Assembly (NCBI GenBank): GCA_964486455.1
Contig: CAZAMP010000021.1
Coordinates: 1 to 64,000, forward strand
Origin: CAZAMP01 sp964486455
GTDB taxonomy: Bacteria > Eisenbacteria > RBG-16-71-46 > CAZAMP01
DNA length: 64,000 nt
Direction of reading: 5' to 3'
Shown: positions 34,101 through 42,422 of the stretch, piece after piece
How positions within the stretch are numbered: position 1 is the first letter of the stretch
Layout: each line of letters starts with the position of its first letter
Notes under the pieces: model-generated
What the model saw: only the letters and a program-made list of their open reading frames with translations
The model's database searches: none
Told to the model about the DNA's origin: nothing
Position numbers and translations under genes: made by a program

Positions 34101-36104
34101 TCACGGCAAGAGCACGATCCGTCTCACGTTCTGTTCGCTCTCCGCGCGAAGCCGTATGAAGTAGATTCCCGCCTCCACTCGATTTCCGCTTTGATCGCGT
34201 GCGTCCCAGCGAATGACGTGGCGTCCCGGATCCTGAACATCGGCCGAGCGGAGCACTCGGACCAGGCGGCCGCCCACGTCGTAGATTCCCACCCGCGTCC
34301 TTGCGCGCGACTCGAGCGCATACGCGATCGTGCCGGACGGGGGGAACGGATTCTGCGGGGATGAGAGCGCGCAGATCCCACCGGTGGTGAGTCGATGCGA
34401 TCCGTCACCCATCGCGATGTCGACCGGCGGATCACCAACGACCCGCAACAGGAGATGCGATGGACGGCTCCGACTGTGGTAGACCGTGTTTGTCGCAACG
34501 AGTGTCGTGTCGTTCTGATGGAATGGATCCCCGGTGTTGGGATTGGCATCGTAGCGCGGGTGGTTGGAACTGGAGATCGCGAGCAGGATCTGATGGCCTT
34601 CGGTGAAAACGAAGCTCGTCTCCCATAGATCGATCGCCATGAGATAGATCTCGCCCGGCGTCATGAACTCTTCGGTCTCCATGCTGTAGCGGTGTCTGGC
34701 GCGTAGGACTCCGTCACAGATGAGCATTGCCCTTCCGTCCGGATAGAGATCGCAGAGCTTGGCGGTGAAGTCCGTGTCGGTGCGGTCGGAGCTGACGTAC
34801 ACGTTGACGAGTACCTGGCCCGCGATTTCGAGAGGTGCCTGCAGCGGTTCGGACTCGTAGACGAGTACGTCGGACCGTCCCAGCGTCGGAGTCTGGTCGT
34901 AGGGGCCCGTTGGTAGGAAGAGATTCGCGCCACCGAGCGTCGGGACCGGATCGTCCGGATCGTACGAGAAGGTCTTGGGAAGGTCGAACACTCCCGGAAG
35001 ATCTGTGCTGAGGGCGGCTGTCGGTGTCAGGTAGAAGGCCAACTCCAGCGCGTCCGGCGGCCAGTAGTCGCTCGCGCGCCATTCGTTTCCGGGCGCGCCG
35101 GGCTCATCGACAGCACCCATGACGTAATAGGCCACCGGCGGGAGCTCCATGATGCCGTTCGCCTCACCGTCGAGCCAATAGCCGAACCAGTCTTCGGATG
35201 TTCCGATCAGCGCCTCGGCCGTCATGGCGTCGTCCGCGTCGGGGAAATAGAGCTCGCCGACGTGTCCGTCCGCGCCGCCGCCGTGGGCCCAGGGTCCGAT
35301 CAGGAGCTTCTGATTGCCGGCCGCGCCCTGGCCGCCGCCGCTCTGCAGCCCCGTGAAGCTGTTGATGTTTCCTTGGAGAAAGAGATCGTACCAGCCGGCG
35401 AATTGGTACGCGGGGATCGATTCCATCGGGTGGCGTGTTTCGGTATCGAGCCAGGACCACCAACTGTCGTCGTTCGGATGGGCATCGAGCGAGTCCAGGA
35501 TGTACGAGCTTCCTTGGCTGGCGAGCCAGCCCTCGACATCGTACTCACGAAACGCTCCGCCCGGGAACACCGTCTGTGAGTAGAAGTCGGACGGTGCGTA
35601 GCCAACGTGGAGGCAGCGGACCGAATCGGGAAGCGCGCCGGCGAGCAAGTTCTGTGTAATCCCACGGGCGGAGCTGCCGATCGATCCGATGCGTCCATTG
35701 CACCACGTTTGCACGATGATCCAGCTGACGGTGTCGAGGCCGTCGGTGTGGTCCGGACCCCATCCGTCATCGCGGAAGAAGTTGTCCGTGCCCTCGGAGT
35801 CGTGGCAGCCGCGCGTGTCCTGGCAGACCGCGACGTAGCCGAGGTCCGCGACATAGGCGACGTTGTCCGAATCGATTCCGTAAGGCGTTCGGTAAAGGAT
35901 CACGGGCCAGGGGGCGTCATCGTCTTGGGGATAGTAGACGTCGGTGGCGAGCCGGATGCCGTCGGGCATCTCGACCATGAACCGCTCTACGACCGGATAG
36001 GCGTGTGAACCGGGCTCAATCGCCTCCGCGGGATTCCCTGCGACGATCGAAGCCACAACTGCCGCAAACACGGTCATTGATCGATGGAGTGGTCGCGGTG
36101 TCAT
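34101..36104 (-). CDS. exported CocE/NonD-type serine hydrolase with FlgD-like C-terminal tail
   Basis: The 667-residue protein has a signal peptide (MTVFAAVVASIVAGNPAEA). An X-Pro dipeptidyl-peptidase/CocE alpha/beta-hydrolase follows: MPDGIRLATDVYYPQDDDAP, LYRTPYG, VCQDTRGCHDSEG, the nucleophile region RIGSIGSSARGITQNLLAG and a late His region GPWAHGGGADGHVG. The C-terminal jelly-roll (ITDTDFTAKLCDLYPDGRAM type) is present. The last 75 residues are a FlgD-like tail (YDVGGRLVRVLRSADV, IRWDARDQSGNRVEAGIYFI). Probably an extracellular esterase or peptidase. It converges with the gene ending at 34089. Confidence 0.83.
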   Translation of the reverse strand: MTPRPLHRSMTVFAAVVASIVAGNPAEAIEPGSHAYPVVERFMVEMPDGIRLATDVYYPQDDDAPWPVILYRTPYGIDSDNVAYVADLGYVAVCQDTRGCHDSEGTDNFFRDDGWGPDHTDGLDTVSWIIVQTWCNGRIGSIGSSARGITQNLLAGALPDSVRCLHVGYAPSDFYSQTVFPGGAFREYDVEGWLASQGSSYILDSLDAHPNDDSWWSWLDTETRHPMESIPAYQFAGWYDLFLQGNINSFTGLQSGGGQGAAGNQKLLIGPWAHGGGADGHVGELYFPDADDAMTAEALIGTSEDWFGYWLDGEANGIMELPPVAYYVMGAVDEPGAPGNEWRASDYWPPDALELAFYLTPTAALSTDLPGVFDLPKTFSYDPDDPVPTLGGANLFLPTGPYDQTPTLGRSDVLVYESEPLQAPLEIAGQVLVNVYVSSDRTDTDFTAKLCDLYPDGRAMLICDGVLRARHRYSMETEEFMTPGEIYLMAIDLWETSFVFTEGHQILLAISSSNHPRYDANPNTGDPFHQNDTTLVATNTVYHSRSRPSHLLLRVVGDPPVDIAMGDGSHRLTTGGICALSSPQNPFPPSGTIAYALESRARTRVGIYDVGGRLVRVLRSADVQDPGRHVIRWDARDQSGNRVEAGIYFIRLRAESEQNVRRIVLLP

Positions 36105-36164
36105 CCCATGCTCTTTCCGGGTGGCGCGTCACACTGAATTATAGCAGGTCTGCGCTTCGAACGG

Positions 36165-38138
36165 TCAACGAATGACGAGTAGCCGGCTGGTCGCCGTGCC
36201 GGTGCGTGTCTCCACGCGCGCCCAGTAGACGCCGCTCGGCACGTCGGCGCCGCGGGAGTCGCGCCCGTCCCAGATCGCGACGTGAACTCCCGCCCTCGAT
36301 TGGCTCCCGTCAAGGAGTCGCGTCACTTCCCGGCCGGCGACATCGTAGATCCGTATCCGGATGGGGCCCTCCTCCGTCACGCGATACGGGACCGAAAGCG
36401 CGCTACCTGTCGGACGCGTGTCAACGTTGAGCGGGGTTGGTGGGTCCGAGTACTCGAAGACCTCGGTGTGCGGGAAGTTGTGGTCCGGGTGGCAAAGCAC
36501 GGCGTCCGCGCATCGTCCATAGAGGCCGTAGTCCTCCGCACCGCCGTGATACTCCATATGGCAGGAGAGGCAGGCGAGATAGCTTTGCCGATCGATGCTG
36601 AGCGGTGTCAGATGACACGCACGGCAGTCGTCTTTGGGTGCCGGATACCGATGAGAAACATTGTGCACGTAGTGAACGCGATAGGTGAGCAGATTGTCCG
36701 GCTCAAACGAGAGCGGCGCGTGACAGATGTTGCACGAGGCGGTGTTGTCGTTCGCGTGCAGGAGCTCGCCCATGTCCATGACCCCGACATGGCAGCTGTC
36801 ACAGCCGCCGACCCATACATCGGTCGTCTCCGTTGCGTCGCCGACTTCGAGCGTCAGCTCGGTCGCCGCGTGACTCGTTTCGCCGAGGTACTCACGGCGG
36901 GCCTTCACGGTGAACAGATAGCGTCCCGGTTCAGCATCCTCGGGGAGATGGAACGTTACGGTGTCCGAGACCGGACTGTCCCACAGATCGGGGTCGCCGA
37001 ACGCTCCGCCGAAAAGAACATCCCCGGACGGAATGAGCTGCCATTCGGCGTAGTAGCCGTCACGCGACCGTGTGGCGACAAGTTGATTGCGAAGGAAGAA
37101 GTCTTCCAGCGGGACCTCGCTGTAGACCTGACGGATCCGGTGCTCCGGTCCCGCCAAGGCCGTGAGCAACACGCCTTCTTTGTTCTTGTCCTTGAAGAAG
37201 AGGACGCCCGGCCGAAAGTCGAAGTACCGGAGCCCACCGGATCTGCCCTCCAGGAAATCGCGATAGGTGGGGAGGTTTCCCTCGGGATGAAGTGCATGGC
37301 CGGATCCATCGGAAAACGTGAGTCGCACAGTGATACTGTCACCGGGCTCGATGGCATCAAGCTTTGTGAGACCGATCGCTACGGCATCGATGTGAAGCCC
37401 GTAGTCGAAGGCGGGTGACCACTCGAAGGAGACCGGTATAGTGAAGGGTGCCGAAGGAAGGAGACTCCATGTGAGGCGGAGCTCCGAAATCTCTTCATCA
37501 ATAGAGAACGTCTCGGATTGATCCGGACCGCCGTTTCGGACCTGAAAGAGACCCTCCTGAGTGAACGTCGCCCCGCTGCAGTCACCCTCCTCGGGGCATG
37601 AAGTCGCCGTCTGCAACACGGCCGGCCGACGAATGGCGAACGCGTCGAACGGCGACTGCTCCCACGCCGAGCCCGCGTCGAGGATGATGGGATCACCAGC
37701 GGGATCGCCTTGCCCGTTGAGTCGTTCAAGCGTGAACGACTGCGGCCCCGTCATCCAGGCCGCGTCTCGATATGTCGTTCGCCGCATCCAGCCGCCGTCG
37801 GCCGGGAGCCATTCTTCTCGGAAGAGACCAAGCCCCCGCCAATCCAGAGGCGAGAGGAAGCTCTCCGTCCGGAGTCCATCAATCCCCTCGTCGACATCGC
37901 CTTCGAGCGTGGCGATGAGATCGATGAGATCGATGAAATACTGCCTGCCTGGAATGAGACGGATCGGACGCCCGACTCCGTTCTCGACGGCGAGATCGAG
38001 CCCGACCGCGTCCGGTCGTCCGGTGGGCGGGGCACCATCGGTTCGGGCCGCGAGGGTCTGGAGGGGTGAGAGAGCTGCCAGGATAAAAATACCCGAGCGT
38101 AGCATCTCGGTTGTGGTCTGGAGAATGCGCCCGGTCAC
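36165..38138 (-). CDS. exported multihaem c-type cytochrome with FlgD-like C-terminal tail
   Basis: The 657-residue protein has a signal peptide (LRSGIFILAALSPLQTLA). A long N-terminal beta-rich part follows, then four CxxCH haem motifs in about 100 residues (CDSCH, CNICH, CRACH, CLSCH), plus a CADAVLCH site with wider spacing that may bind a fifth. Distal His are plentiful (VHYVHNVSHRYPAPK). It ends in a FlgD-like Ig tail (YDVAGREVTRLLDG, AIWDGRDSRGADVPSGVYWA). GTG 38138 has AAGGGG 6 nt upstream. TTG 38162 would not. Likely an electron-transfer protein outside the cytoplasm. It lies 199 nt downstream of the split feoB operon, same strand. Confidence 0.85.
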   Translation of the reverse strand: MTGRILQTTTEMLRSGIFILAALSPLQTLAARTDGAPPTGRPDAVGLDLAVENGVGRPIRLIPGRQYFIDLIDLIATLEGDVDEGIDGLRTESFLSPLDWRGLGLFREEWLPADGGWMRRTTYRDAAWMTGPQSFTLERLNGQGDPAGDPIILDAGSAWEQSPFDAFAIRRPAVLQTATSCPEEGDCSGATFTQEGLFQVRNGGPDQSETFSIDEEISELRLTWSLLPSAPFTIPVSFEWSPAFDYGLHIDAVAIGLTKLDAIEPGDSITVRLTFSDGSGHALHPEGNLPTYRDFLEGRSGGLRYFDFRPGVLFFKDKNKEGVLLTALAGPEHRIRQVYSEVPLEDFFLRNQLVATRSRDGYYAEWQLIPSGDVLFGGAFGDPDLWDSPVSDTVTFHLPEDAEPGRYLFTVKARREYLGETSHAATELTLEVGDATETTDVWVGGCDSCHVGVMDMGELLHANDNTASCNICHAPLSFEPDNLLTYRVHYVHNVSHRYPAPKDDCRACHLTPLSIDRQSYLACLSCHMEYHGGAEDYGLYGRCADAVLCHPDHNFPHTEVFEYSDPPTPLNVDTRPTGSALSVPYRVTEEGPIRIRIYDVAGREVTRLLDGSQSRAGVHVAIWDGRDSRGADVPSGVYWARVETRTGTATSRLLVIR

Positions 38139-38245
38139 CGTAATCCCCTTAACGGATTGCAATTACTTGAGATTCAGGCCCGATTGGGCAACGCGCTGTC
38201 AGGCAAGGTCTTGGGCAGAAACAGATGCAGGCTTCAGACCACACC

Positions 38246-38260
38246 CTTTGGAAACCAAAG
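38246..38260 (-). other. short dyad in the leader of the cytochrome gene
   Basis: CTTTGG and CCAAAG flank a 3-nt spacer, 108 nt upstream of the cytochrome start. A -10-like TACAAT reads on the minus strand just upstream of it, at about 38264-38269, without a recognisable -35. It may be an operator or leader hairpin. Confidence 0.3.
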
Positions 38261-38336
38261 TCTATTGTAACCGATATGAGAGCGGCCGCGCCACGGGGGC
38301 GGGGAGCGGTCACGGTCGCGTTCGACGACAGGAGGG

Positions 38337-39737
38337 TCAGGTCACAAGTCGGAAAGTAGTCGCGACCAGAAAGCAGATGACGAGCCCGATCGCCAGCGGG
38401 ATCAGCGTGCTCAACGCGGCCCACTTGCCGCTACGCGTCTCCTTCCAGATCGTGAGGATGGTCGTGGAGCATGGATTGTGCAGAAGCGAGAAGAGCATCA
38501 GGCAGACCGCGGTGAGCAGCGTCCAGTTGTTGTCGACGACGAGTAGCTGCCGGAGTTCCGACAAGCTCTCCAGCTCGGTCATCCGCCCGACACTCATGTA
38601 GGCCATGATGATCGTCGGCACGACGATCTCGTTCGCGGGAATCGCGATGATATAGGCGAGAAGAATGACACCGTCCAGGCCGAGCGCGTATCCGAATGGG
38701 TCTAGCCAGCCGGAGATGTGCGCCATGAGGCTCGCGTCCGCGACCTGGATGTTCCCCATCAACCAGGCCAGCGCGCCGCACGGGGCCGCCATCAGGATCG
38801 CGCGCCAGAGGACGAAGATCGTACGGTCGATGAGCGACGTGTAGAGGATGCGGAGAATGCTGGGCCGCCGATACGGAGGCATCTCGAGTGTGAACGCGCT
38901 GGCTTCGCCTTTCAGGATGGTTCGCGATAGCCCCCACGAGACCACGAGCGTGAAGCCGATACCGATGAGAACCACTCCGACGACGCTCCCCGCGGCGGCG
39001 ACGGACGCCCACCCTGGAGAGAACGACGCGCCCACGAAGATCGTCGCCAACATGATCAACGTGGGGAAGCGTCCGTTGCAGGGCACGAAGTTGTTGGTCA
39101 GGATCGCGATGAGTCGCTCCCTCGGTGAGTCGATGATCCGTGTGGAGATCACACCGGCCGCGTTGCAGCCAAAGCCCATCGCCATGGTGAGTGCCTGCTT
39201 TCCGTGTGCGCCGGCGCGGCAGAAGAGCCAGTCGAGATTGAAAGCAACGCGAGGGAGATATCCCAGATCCTCCAGGATGGTGAAGAGTGGGAAGAAGATC
39301 GCCATCGGCGGAAGCATCACGCTGATCACCCACGCCAGCCCGCGATAGACGCCGTGCCAGATGAAACCGGTCACCCACCACGGCACCCCCCAACTGTCGA
39401 AGAGAGACGCGGCCTGCGATTCGATCCAGAACAGCGCGGAAGCGAGCATGGAGGAAGGGACGTTTGCTCCGGTGATCGTCACCCAGATCACGCACGACAG
39501 AAGAAGGAACATGATTGGAAGCCCGAAGATCCGTGACGTGACGATGCGATCGATCCGCTGGTCCAAGTCCCACTTTGTGTTGCCCGTCCGGCGGATGGCC
39601 CGAGACGCGATACGGTCCGCTTCGTCGTAGAGTGAGACCACCATACGGTCGCGGAAGCGGCCGCCCAGTTGTCGCTGGAGCTCTTCCGCCTTGGAGAGGA
39701 TCTCGCCGGCCGAGAGTCCCGGCGCGTGGTCACTCAC
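38337..39737 (-). CDS. FeoB-type ferrous iron permease (membrane part only, split from its GTPase)
   Basis: The 466-residue protein starts with a short soluble helix (SAGEILSKAEELQRQLGGRF). About ten membrane helices with FeoB gate elements follow: AMGFGCNAAGVISTRIIDS (GxGCN) and NNFVPCNGRFPTLIMLATIF, then IPANEIVVPTIIMAYMSVG. It lacks the GTPase domain, which is encoded by the upstream gene. GTG 39737 overlaps that gene's stop by 8 nt, so the two halves are made in step. Together they would import Fe2+ across the inner membrane. Confidence 0.85.
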   Translation of the reverse strand: MSDHAPGLSAGEILSKAEELQRQLGGRFRDRMVVSLYDEADRIASRAIRRTGNTKWDLDQRIDRIVTSRIFGLPIMFLLLSCVIWVTITGANVPSSMLASALFWIESQAASLFDSWGVPWWVTGFIWHGVYRGLAWVISVMLPPMAIFFPLFTILEDLGYLPRVAFNLDWLFCRAGAHGKQALTMAMGFGCNAAGVISTRIIDSPRERLIAILTNNFVPCNGRFPTLIMLATIFVGASFSPGWASVAAAGSVVGVVLIGIGFTLVVSWGLSRTILKGEASAFTLEMPPYRRPSILRILYTSLIDRTIFVLWRAILMAAPCGALAWLMGNIQVADASLMAHISGWLDPFGYALGLDGVILLAYIIAIPANEIVVPTIIMAYMSVGRMTELESLSELRQLLVVDNNWTLLTAVCLMLFSLLHNPCSTTILTIWKETRSGKWAALSTLIPLAIGLVICFLVATTFRLVT

Positions 39738-40596
39738 CGCGCACCTCCGTATTCGTCCGCTCGCTCCGTGCGCCGGTCGATTCGGTGTCGCCGACTGAGC
39801 CGGTGCCGCCGGCGGAGAGTCTCGCGAGCTCACCGCTAAGGAGCGCCTGGCGAACGCGGTGATCGCCTTCCAGCAATCGGTAGGCGACCCAGCGCGCGTT
39901 CGAGAGTCCCGGCGCGTGCGCCTCGATGAGCGGCAGAATGTCGTCGACGGCCTCTTTCACGATCGGCGGGGGAGAGGTTCTGCGCGGCGAGGTCCGGGTT
40001 TCGCCTGTTGTGACCGCGGCCACGGTGCGGACGAGCTCGTGCAATCCCTCTCCGGTCCGCGCCACGGTCGGGATGGCGGGAACACCGATATCACGCGCCA
40101 GAGAGCGGACGTCGACCTCCAGCCCCTTGCGGTGGGCCTCATCCATCAGATTCACGCACACGACGACTTTGCTCGTGATCTCGAGCACCTGCAGGACAAG
40201 ATTGAGATTGCGCGCCAGGGCGGTGGCATCCACGACCACGACCGTACAGTCGGGATCTCCGAAGAGGATGAAGTCGCGCGCGATTTCTTCGTCTTGAGAG
40301 GCGGAGAGCAGCGAGTATGTGCCCGGGAGATCGACGAGCTTGTAGCGCGTGCCGTCGAGAACGAACCCGCCTTCCGCGCGTGTAACGGTTTTCCCTGGCC
40401 AATTCCCCGTGTGTTGGCGCAGGCCGGTGAGCGCGTTGAAGACCGACGATTTCCCCGTGTTCGGATTGCCCGCCAGCGCAACGACGCGATCGAACTTCCG
40501 CAGCGAGATGCCCATCCGCTCGATCCGCCCGTAGGCGGGGCAGCCGTCGCATCCCGGGGGTGTATTTCGCTCTTCGTTCGTTATTGTCATGTTCAT
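39730..40596 (-). CDS. FeoB-type GTPase domain protein (split FeoB)
   Basis: The 288-residue protein is a free FeoB G domain. It has G1 VALAGNPNTGKSSVFNALTG, G2 area NWPGKTVTRAEGG, G3 LVDLPGTYSLLSASQDEE, G4 VVCVNLMDEA and G5-like region PAIPTVARTGEGLHE. A Cys pair lies in the N-terminal PPGCDGCPAYGRIERMG. After about residue 220 it has the GDI-like helical part and ends with a Gly/Ser/Thr-rich tail. It has ATGA overlap with the upstream DtxR-FeoA fusion and an 8-nt overlap with the permease gene. Confidence 0.87.
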   Translation of the reverse strand: MNMTITNEERNTPPGCDGCPAYGRIERMGISLRKFDRVVALAGNPNTGKSSVFNALTGLRQHTGNWPGKTVTRAEGGFVLDGTRYKLVDLPGTYSLLSASQDEEIARDFILFGDPDCTVVVVDATALARNLNLVLQVLEITSKVVVCVNLMDEAHRKGLEVDVRSLARDIGVPAIPTVARTGEGLHELVRTVAAVTTGETRTSPRRTSPPPIVKEAVDDILPLIEAHAPGLSNARWVAYRLLEGDHRVRQALLSGELARLSAGGTGSVGDTESTGARSERTNTEVRGE

Positions 40597-41612
40597 GCTT
40601 CCTCTGTGCTCGTGTCGTCCGGTCGCACCCAGATCCGCTCCGCCTGCGAACGTCGGAGGCCGATCGTCGTGGAGCGGACCCGATAGGCGCGCGGGTCGCC
40701 GGCGAAGTTAGTGAGCAGCGGCTTGACGCGAGTGCCGGGCGTGAGACCGAGATCCAGTAGTCGGCGGCGGCTGAATCCACGGCACCCCGAATCCAACGCG
40801 ATGATCTCGGCGTTGCGGCCGTCGTCCAACTCGGCAAGCGGAACCGCGTCATTTATCCGGGACGCTTCATCGGGCGCCGACGTAACCTGGATATTGGACG
40901 CCACCACGTTCGCCAGTCGGATTTCGTTCTCGCCGTCGGAGATGACGATTCTCTCCGGCGCGTTTTCGAGGACACGGACGATCTTCCCCGGCTTCAGGTC
41001 GGCGGCGATGATCTGCTCCAGTACCGGCTCCGGCTCGTCCTCCACATGGACAATTCGTCCGGGCTCGCCCGCCGGCCAATCCGTGAGCGGCACCGCGACG
41101 AAGCTCGTCACGCGTCCGTCGGCGGCCGGGATCGGCGCGCCGTGAGGGTCGCTCCTCGGATGACCAAGGTGGGCGTCAAGCGCGTCGAGATCCTCGGCCG
41201 ACAGGTGGTGCTCGATACGTTCCGCAGAGCGATGAAGCTTGGTCAGCGGCACTCCCGCCTCGTCGGAGAGGTATCGCTCCCACAGCCGGTGGGCGCGAAC
41301 GACGTGGATTCCCCAGCGCTCGCCCTCGGTCGTAAGGCGGAGCCCGCGTCCGGACGACGTCAAGAGTCCCGCCGTCTCCATTCTCAGGACCAACGCGACC
41401 GTTCGCTTCTGGTCGAGGCCGAGTGCGCCGGCGAGCGAAGTCGGCGTGGCGAAGAAGCCGCGGTGCTCTCGATCGAGAAGATGCTTGAGCGCGTCCTCTA
41501 CAAGAACGCGTTTGCGCAGGGAGTGCCAGCTCCTCGCAAGGGCGATGAGACCGATTCGCGGCAGAAAGAGCACGACGATGAGCGCGCTGAGCGGAAGCCA
41601 GATCCAGTTCAT
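40593..41612 (-). CDS. membrane-anchored DtxR-family/FeoA fusion protein
   Basis: The 339-residue protein opens with one hydrophobic segment (WLPLSALIVVLFLPRIGLIA). A DtxR-type winged helix follows (VEDALKHLLDREHRGFFATP, SLAGALGLDQKRTVALVLRM), then the metal-binding/dimerisation part with HRLWERYLSDEAG and HRSAERIEHHLSAEDLDALD, containing the conserved His, Glu and EH ligands. LGHPRSDPHGAPIPAADG is the usual end of that domain. Two FeoA-like SH3 parts follow, the last with GCRGFSRRRLLDLGLTPGTR. Membrane tethering of a DNA-binding iron sensor would be unusual. It may instead be a membrane-bound iron sensor acting on the Feo pump. ATGA overlaps on both sides. Confidence 0.78.
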   Translation of the reverse strand: MNWIWLPLSALIVVLFLPRIGLIALARSWHSLRKRVLVEDALKHLLDREHRGFFATPTSLAGALGLDQKRTVALVLRMETAGLLTSSGRGLRLTTEGERWGIHVVRAHRLWERYLSDEAGVPLTKLHRSAERIEHHLSAEDLDALDAHLGHPRSDPHGAPIPAADGRVTSFVAVPLTDWPAGEPGRIVHVEDEPEPVLEQIIAADLKPGKIVRVLENAPERIVISDGENEIRLANVVASNIQVTSAPDEASRINDAVPLAELDDGRNAEIIALDSGCRGFSRRRLLDLGLTPGTRVKPLLTNFAGDPRAYRVRSTTIGLRRSQAERIWVRPDDTSTEEA

Positions 41613-42283
41613 TGTCCGGTTGACTCCTTCTCGATCACGAGCACCTGGTCAGCGGCTTCACGTCCGAGGCCTTGCACGACGCCCGCCGCCTTGATCCGTA
41701 TCTCTCCACCGTACGGCTCGATGTGGAGCACTCGCACCCCGACCTTCGGGTAGAGTCCGAGGCCGCCCAAGTAACGGAGAAACGCCGGGTCGAGATCGCG
41801 CACCTGGGCAATGGTCGCCGCTCGTCCGGCCTCGAGGTCACTCAATCGACGCAACCGATGCTCGGGCATGCTTCCGTCCTTGGCCGGAATCGGGTGACCA
41901 TGCGGATCGGTTTCGGGGTGGCCGAGAAGCGCGTCGATCCGGTCCTCCAGGTCATCCGAGATCGCGTGCTCGAGCTTTTCCGCTTCGGCGTGCACCAGGT
42001 CCCATCCATAGCCCAATGTCTTGTGAAGAAAGAGCTCCAGCAAACGATGATGTCTGAGGACCGCGAGTGCACGACGCCGGCCCTCCTGGGTGAGGCGCGC
42101 GCCCTTTCTCTTCTCGTGAATGACCAATCGCGGACGACGCGTATTGAGCCGCCGCAGCATGCCGGATACCGATGCTGGCCTAACCCCGAGACGTTCGGCG
42201 AGTTTGTGGGTCGACGCCAGGCCACTCGTCGAGGAAATCTCGAGTATGGCTTTGAGGTAATCCTCAACAGATTGTGAAGGCAA
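41609..42283 (-). CDS. DtxR-family iron/manganese-dependent transcriptional repressor
   Basis: The 224-residue protein has the winged helix (SVEDYLKAILEISSTSGLAS, LAERLGVRPASVSGMLRRL), the dimerisation/metal domain (HHRLLELFLHKTLGYGWDLV, HAEAEKLEHAISDDLEDRID, LGHPETDPHGHPIP) and a C-terminal SH3/FeoA domain (FLRYLGGLGLYPKVGVRVLH). It lacks the Cys of DtxR in the EH motif, closer to MntR-like members. TTG 42283 has GGAGG 5 nt upstream. The TTG at 42295 sits on that site. A palindrome lies just upstream (42297-42310), which suggests autoregulation. Confidence 0.87.
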   Translation of the reverse strand: MPSQSVEDYLKAILEISSTSGLASTHKLAERLGVRPASVSGMLRRLNTRRPRLVIHEKRKGARLTQEGRRRALAVLRHHRLLELFLHKTLGYGWDLVHAEAEKLEHAISDDLEDRIDALLGHPETDPHGHPIPAKDGSMPEHRLRRLSDLEAGRAATIAQVRDLDPAFLRYLGGLGLYPKVGVRVLHIEPYGGEIRIKAAGVVQGLGREAADQVLVIEKESTGQ

Positions 42284-42296
42284 ACTAACCTCCAAA

Positions 42297-42310
42297 TTAG
42301 TCGCAACTAA
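42297..42310 (-). promoter_or_regulatory. DtxR-like operator palindrome
   Basis: TTAGT (42297-42301) and ACTAA (42306-42310) form a perfect inverted repeat with a 4-nt centre, and AA/TT pairs extend it after one mismatch on each side. It resembles half-sites of DtxR-type boxes (TTAGG...CCTAA). It lies 14 nt upstream of the repressor start, between the divergent feo operon and tldD, so it could control both. Confidence 0.5.
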
Positions 42311-42422
42311 CTTAAGTGTCGGTCAACGTTCTCCGATCGTCAACAGTTTTCTGCACGCCGAGCGCGTTGTGGTAGTGTACTCGGACGCTGTAAACCCCTA
42401 TGTCGATACGTGGAGGTCCATT

